Shown here piece by piece: positions 60,273-64,000 of a stretch of 64,000 nt of DNA. Source of the stretch: Cavia porcellus (Eukaryota > Chordata > Mammalia > Rodentia > Caviidae); NCBI RefSeq assembly GCF_034190915.1, contig NW_026947507.1, forward strand, positions 30,866,001 through 30,930,000, written 5' to 3'. The position numbers and the translations under genes are program-made. Positions within the stretch are counted from its first letter, which is position 1; each line of letters starts with the position of its first letter. The notes under the pieces were generated by a model. The model saw nothing but the letters and a program-made list of their open reading frames with translations. It did not search any database and was not told the origin of the DNA.

Positions 60273-63200
60273 AATGGCTCATCCAATACACATGAATATT
60301 ATGTATTAAAAAGATTTATTCCTGGAGGAAGATGAGGGACAGTGTGAGAGAAGATACTATTTGTTTGGAACCATGAGGAGTCCTGGCAAGTAGTAGGAGG
60401 CATCTTAATTAGCAAAGAGAAGAGAACATGATTGGAAGCTTCAAAAGTAGGCAGATGAATGACCAGTTTTAAATTTTCAGTGTCTGTGACATTACCATTT
60501 TTCTTTTCTCCATGCATGTATCTTCTGTTTCCCTTATACTTTTTAGCCTTTCAACCCTCATTAATTCATATTCATTATTTTACTTGTCGATTTCTCTTCT
60601 TGATCAAAATTTTCAGCAGTTACTTCAAAGCTACTCACCTTGTGCTTTTCAACCCTCTGGAAACATTTCATGAGAAGTCTCCCTTTGGTGATTTTCACAT
60701 AGGCCTTTAGACCAACTGCACTTGGCAATATGCAATCATAAAAGAACAAACAAATAGCTGATAGGGGTGTGTCTTTCACACACCACTGCCTTTAGTACTT
60801 CCTTAGAGAAGATCATAGCCACATAACTATTTAGATGATATGCAAATTATATCGGTTACAGTTTTTGAGCTAGATAACAATTATAATATAGAACAGTGAA
60901 TGTATCATTAGTGAAAATATGCATTTTGTGCAAACTCTCTTTGTTGTATAATAATCCCACTGAGAAATATAGTCTACATTTTCCTCTTAACAACTCAGTC
61001 TCATATTTTATTGTATACTTAATGTTAAGGCATTTTCATTGCTTTTTGTTCAAGGAAGCCCTAACAGCCAAAAGTTCATCTAATCACAATGAAGACCATA
61101 ATATGGTATATTTGCACTTCAGTTTAGAGTAAATGTTATAAAAATGATGTGAGAAAACATATCCTAATAGGGACTCCATGTGTCCTTTGGTTAGTATTTT
61201 CTGCAATGTCCATTATATAGGATAAAGAAAAAATAAAATAATAAGAATCTTTCAGATGAAATCTATGTTAAACAGTTTTCAACTTTGGTTCAGGAGATGA
61301 AAACATGATGATCAAAATTTTCTAAAGTAACTTCAAAAGTAATTTTGTATCTGGAAGATGAAACTCAAATATATCTTTCTCATGGCCCCGCACTTATTCA
61401 AAGAAAAGCAAGCAACTGTCACAGTGTGTTGAGGAGGTAAAGAGATCAACAGAGTCTTTGTTGCTACTAACAACTATTTCCTGAGATTCAAGAAGTGTTA
61501 ATTTCCTTTATAGTACTAAATTACATCTCTGAATAAAAAGTGAGAAAGAACAGGCAGCAAATAATTTCATAAAAGCATGACTTGTGTAATTCCCAGTATG
61601 TAGCTAATGTGAAATGGTATCCTGGAGCCTGCCTGTTAAGAAAATATCATTCTAACACATTTTAAGGTAGTTTATTAAAATAGAAGATATTTAGGGAGCT
61701 ACAACCATGAGTGTCACTCACATTTCATGAATGATCCTAGCTATCCTTAGATCTTTAAACTCAGCTAATTTATTCACAGGATCTTCCTAGAGCCTAGAAA
61801 GCCAGCTCTGAGGCTGTGTTGCTTTTCATAACTGCTTCGGTCCCCTGTTTTACGTTTTTCTCTTTCTCCCTCTTGCCTGTTTCCAGATTTTTAGTCCTTC
61901 CGTATTTGAAGCTGTCATTTTAGGAACGCCTTCAGCCCAGCACACCTGTTGTCATTTTGCTGTTGCCTGAAACTTACCTTTCTTCTCTGGTTTGGCTCTG
62001 GTTTTAGTTTTGGTCCACGTATCCTCAGTAGCAACAATTCTGTTCACATGCATGGGTAAACCTCTTCACACCTCACTCTCTTACTTCACTGCAGGCTTAT
62101 ATTTATGTTCCTCATTATTTGCACCTAGGTGGCAAATCTATTTAATGGGAAAGAGCTTAGGAAAAGCATTCATTTAAAAGTGCAGAGGCAGAGCAATGGC
62201 CATTGAGAGATAGCTTGAAAAACAACACTACAGATATGTCAAGGACAAGTGCAAATACAGTTGATTATTGTCGGAAACAATAAACCCTTTTATGCTTTTT
62301 TGGTCTTTTTGCCTCTGGTGTAATCAATTTTCCTCATTTCATCTAATATCTCTGTTGTAGTGTGACTTATTTTTCAACAAACCACACAGCAAGGAAGTGA
62401 CCATTTTGTCAGCTTATTTATTTGTTGCTCTGTTCTAATTATGTGACTTGACTCCATCCAAGACTGAAGAGGCTCTGCCAGAGATGAGTCCTAGTGGGAA
62501 TGACTCCTACATAATCTGGTTTGTTCCCCCAGCATGGTCTAAATAAACAAAACCAGTGGAGAGGTGGAAAGAGCTTTATGTCCAGCTCCTGGTGCCAAGA
62601 GAGAGGGGAATGTACCTGACATCCTTGATCTCTGCATGAGCTAAACCAGGTAATTCCTATTTGGGTCAAAGCTTCTTTTGTTCGGTTTAATGTGTAAGCT
62701 TCCTTCCTGACCCAAACTGTGGGAATTCTTGGGTCTCACATGTTATCCAGAAGCTCATTTGCCCAGAATCTCTTTCCAAAATCAAGAATAAATAAATCAG
62801 TTATTTGTATAATGCACTTGTACAATGTAAACAACCTTGCGCATTAGTATATTTTTTATCACTCTAAAGTAAGTTTATAACATTTAAGGATCATAGTGTC
62901 AGCTCTGGAAACCTCATGGTCTCACAAGTGAATGGGTGAGTTTGTTCCTTTATTAAAACCTTGTTCCCTATTCACAGTCCCCTCATTTGGTGTCTGTAAT
63001 TTTTGGCTTTTTGGTTTTTCAACTCATTCTGCTCATCATTGCCTTATTAAAGCTTGATTTCTTTCCTTGCTTGCTCAGATTCTCAGGGTAGCTCCAAATT
63101 GCTACTGAATGCTCTATCTAGTGTGGATGCTTCTCATTTGTTCTTATCTTCTGCTCTTCCTCCATATCACCCAGCCACTTCACCCGGCTCTACTTAGGTT

Positions 63201-63868
63201 ATATTCTGTATCTTTACTCTTGCTGTTTGGCTTAGAGCAGCTCTCTCTCATCTACACATAACTTTATCCTCTACAGAGTGTTAAGCACAATTCCTATCCT
63301 GTCCATGTGTTGTCTTTCCTGAGAATCAAGCTCTCCTTCATCAGACTTTTATTTTCCTTTAACATACCATCTCAACTGAAATAACTGTGATTAATCATAT
63401 CCTACTTTATTCTTTAACTTGTTCTGTTTCCTTAATTTAACTGTAGATTTTATAGCATTACTGTTACATTTTCGATCCAAAAGTGTTAAAATACTAAATA
63501 TGTAGTAAATTCTAAGAATTTTGTTCCTACTGAAAATGATAGAGCTGTCTGTACTGAGTTAAGACATCTAATTTACGTATGAGAATCCTTATTTTCTTTT
63601 TGATTCACCTGGATAACTCAAGATAATGTCACTCCCTCAAGATCAGAACTTAATCATATTTTCAAGATCATTTTGTCCATGGGAGTTGAATATCACAGGT
63701 TTCAGGAAGAGATATGGTCAATCCTAGGGGAAGAATATTGTGACTAAAATAGCTACTACTATAAGTGTATTAGGACCGTAGCCCATACTGTTCCTGCTCT
63801 ACCTACATGGAAAAGAGTGACAGAGAGAAATTAAAAATCCAGGAATTTTATATCACAGTAACTAAATG
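60273..63868. other. Unique AT-rich DNA
   Basis: About 3.6 kb with no recognised repeat or exon. Frames of up to 83 codons have no domain. Confidence 0.45.
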
Positions 63869-64000
63869 TTTTTTATTTTAGATTAAGTTTATTGGTACAA
63901 TTTAGATACGCATAAAGATCATATTTACCATAAGGGATTTGTCCCTGTATATGATGTATTTTCATTCCTTTTTTTTCTAATCCACTCCCCTCCCTTCAAG
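63869..64000 (-). mobile_element. L1 3' end, minus strand, running off the window
   Basis: attaagtttattggtacaat, ttagatacgcataaagatca and the following pyrimidine-rich stretch (ccactcccctcccttcaag) are the reverse complement of the L1 3' terminus at 9260-9416. The T-rich run tgttttttattttag (63867-63881) is the A-tail side. The element body continues beyond 64000. Confidence 0.8.

Noticed and set aside
1..64000. CRISPR array, bacterial operon, integron or phage-like system
   Set aside because: The window is mammalian DNA with SINE and L1 content. There are no regularly spaced repeats and no coding-dense region.

Overview
The window is AT-rich mammalian nuclear DNA with no gene that can be called with confidence. 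The interspersed repeats point to a rodent. They include many tRNA-derived ID-type SINEs (gggatttagctcagc... starts, A-rich tails), monomeric 7SL-derived B1-like SINEs, L1 fragments with rodent-style 3' ends, and older mammalian MIR, MER5-like and L2-like relics. I see no murine B2 elements, and the ID tails (gataaaaa-gaaaaa-gac-An) differ from the mouse/rat form, so a non-murine rodent is likely. The species is unresolved. The longest open frame is 130 codons. That is about what random AT-rich DNA of this size would give, so the window reads as intergenic desert or the inside of a very large intron.

Layout. 1-8.5 kb: mostly unique AT-rich DNA with a local direct duplication (2168-2310 / 3053-3176), four ID SINEs, an L1-like 3' end, and a telomere-like hexamer block abutting a 16-bp palindrome (5962-6010). 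8.5-15 kb: L1 debris, including a 5'-truncated L1 bounded by 21-bp direct repeats, and a 5'-inverted (twin-primed) L1 with a nested ID. 15-24.6 kb: mostly unique, with B1 SINEs, an older L1 split by a B1, and a short minisatellite. 24.8-34 kb: one young ID with a 15-bp target-site duplication, two CA microsatellites, long repeat-poor stretches, and a more GC-rich block at 29.4-30.6 kb that holds the best exon-like segment of the window (30183-30391). 34-45 kb: a second 5'-inverted L1, two MIRs, a homeodomain-motif-rich segment, a second copy of the L1-like 3' end, and an MLT1-like LTR with a 27-bp palindrome. 45-58 kb: a third 5'-inverted L1, two copies of one ~430-bp LTR-like repeat, two MIRs, a probable solo LTR with TATA and CCAAT boxes, a 68-bp tandem duplication, and an ancient L1 segment. 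58-64 kb: a MER5-like relic, a MIR, unique DNA, and the 3' end of a minus-strand L1 running off the window.

No operon, CRISPR array, bacterial-type system or functional mobile element is present. The most notable features are structural: three L1 insertions with the same inversion geometry, palindrome/telomere-repeat junctions, and local duplications. Beyond those, there are a few candidate regulatory or exonic segments that need transcript or conservation data.
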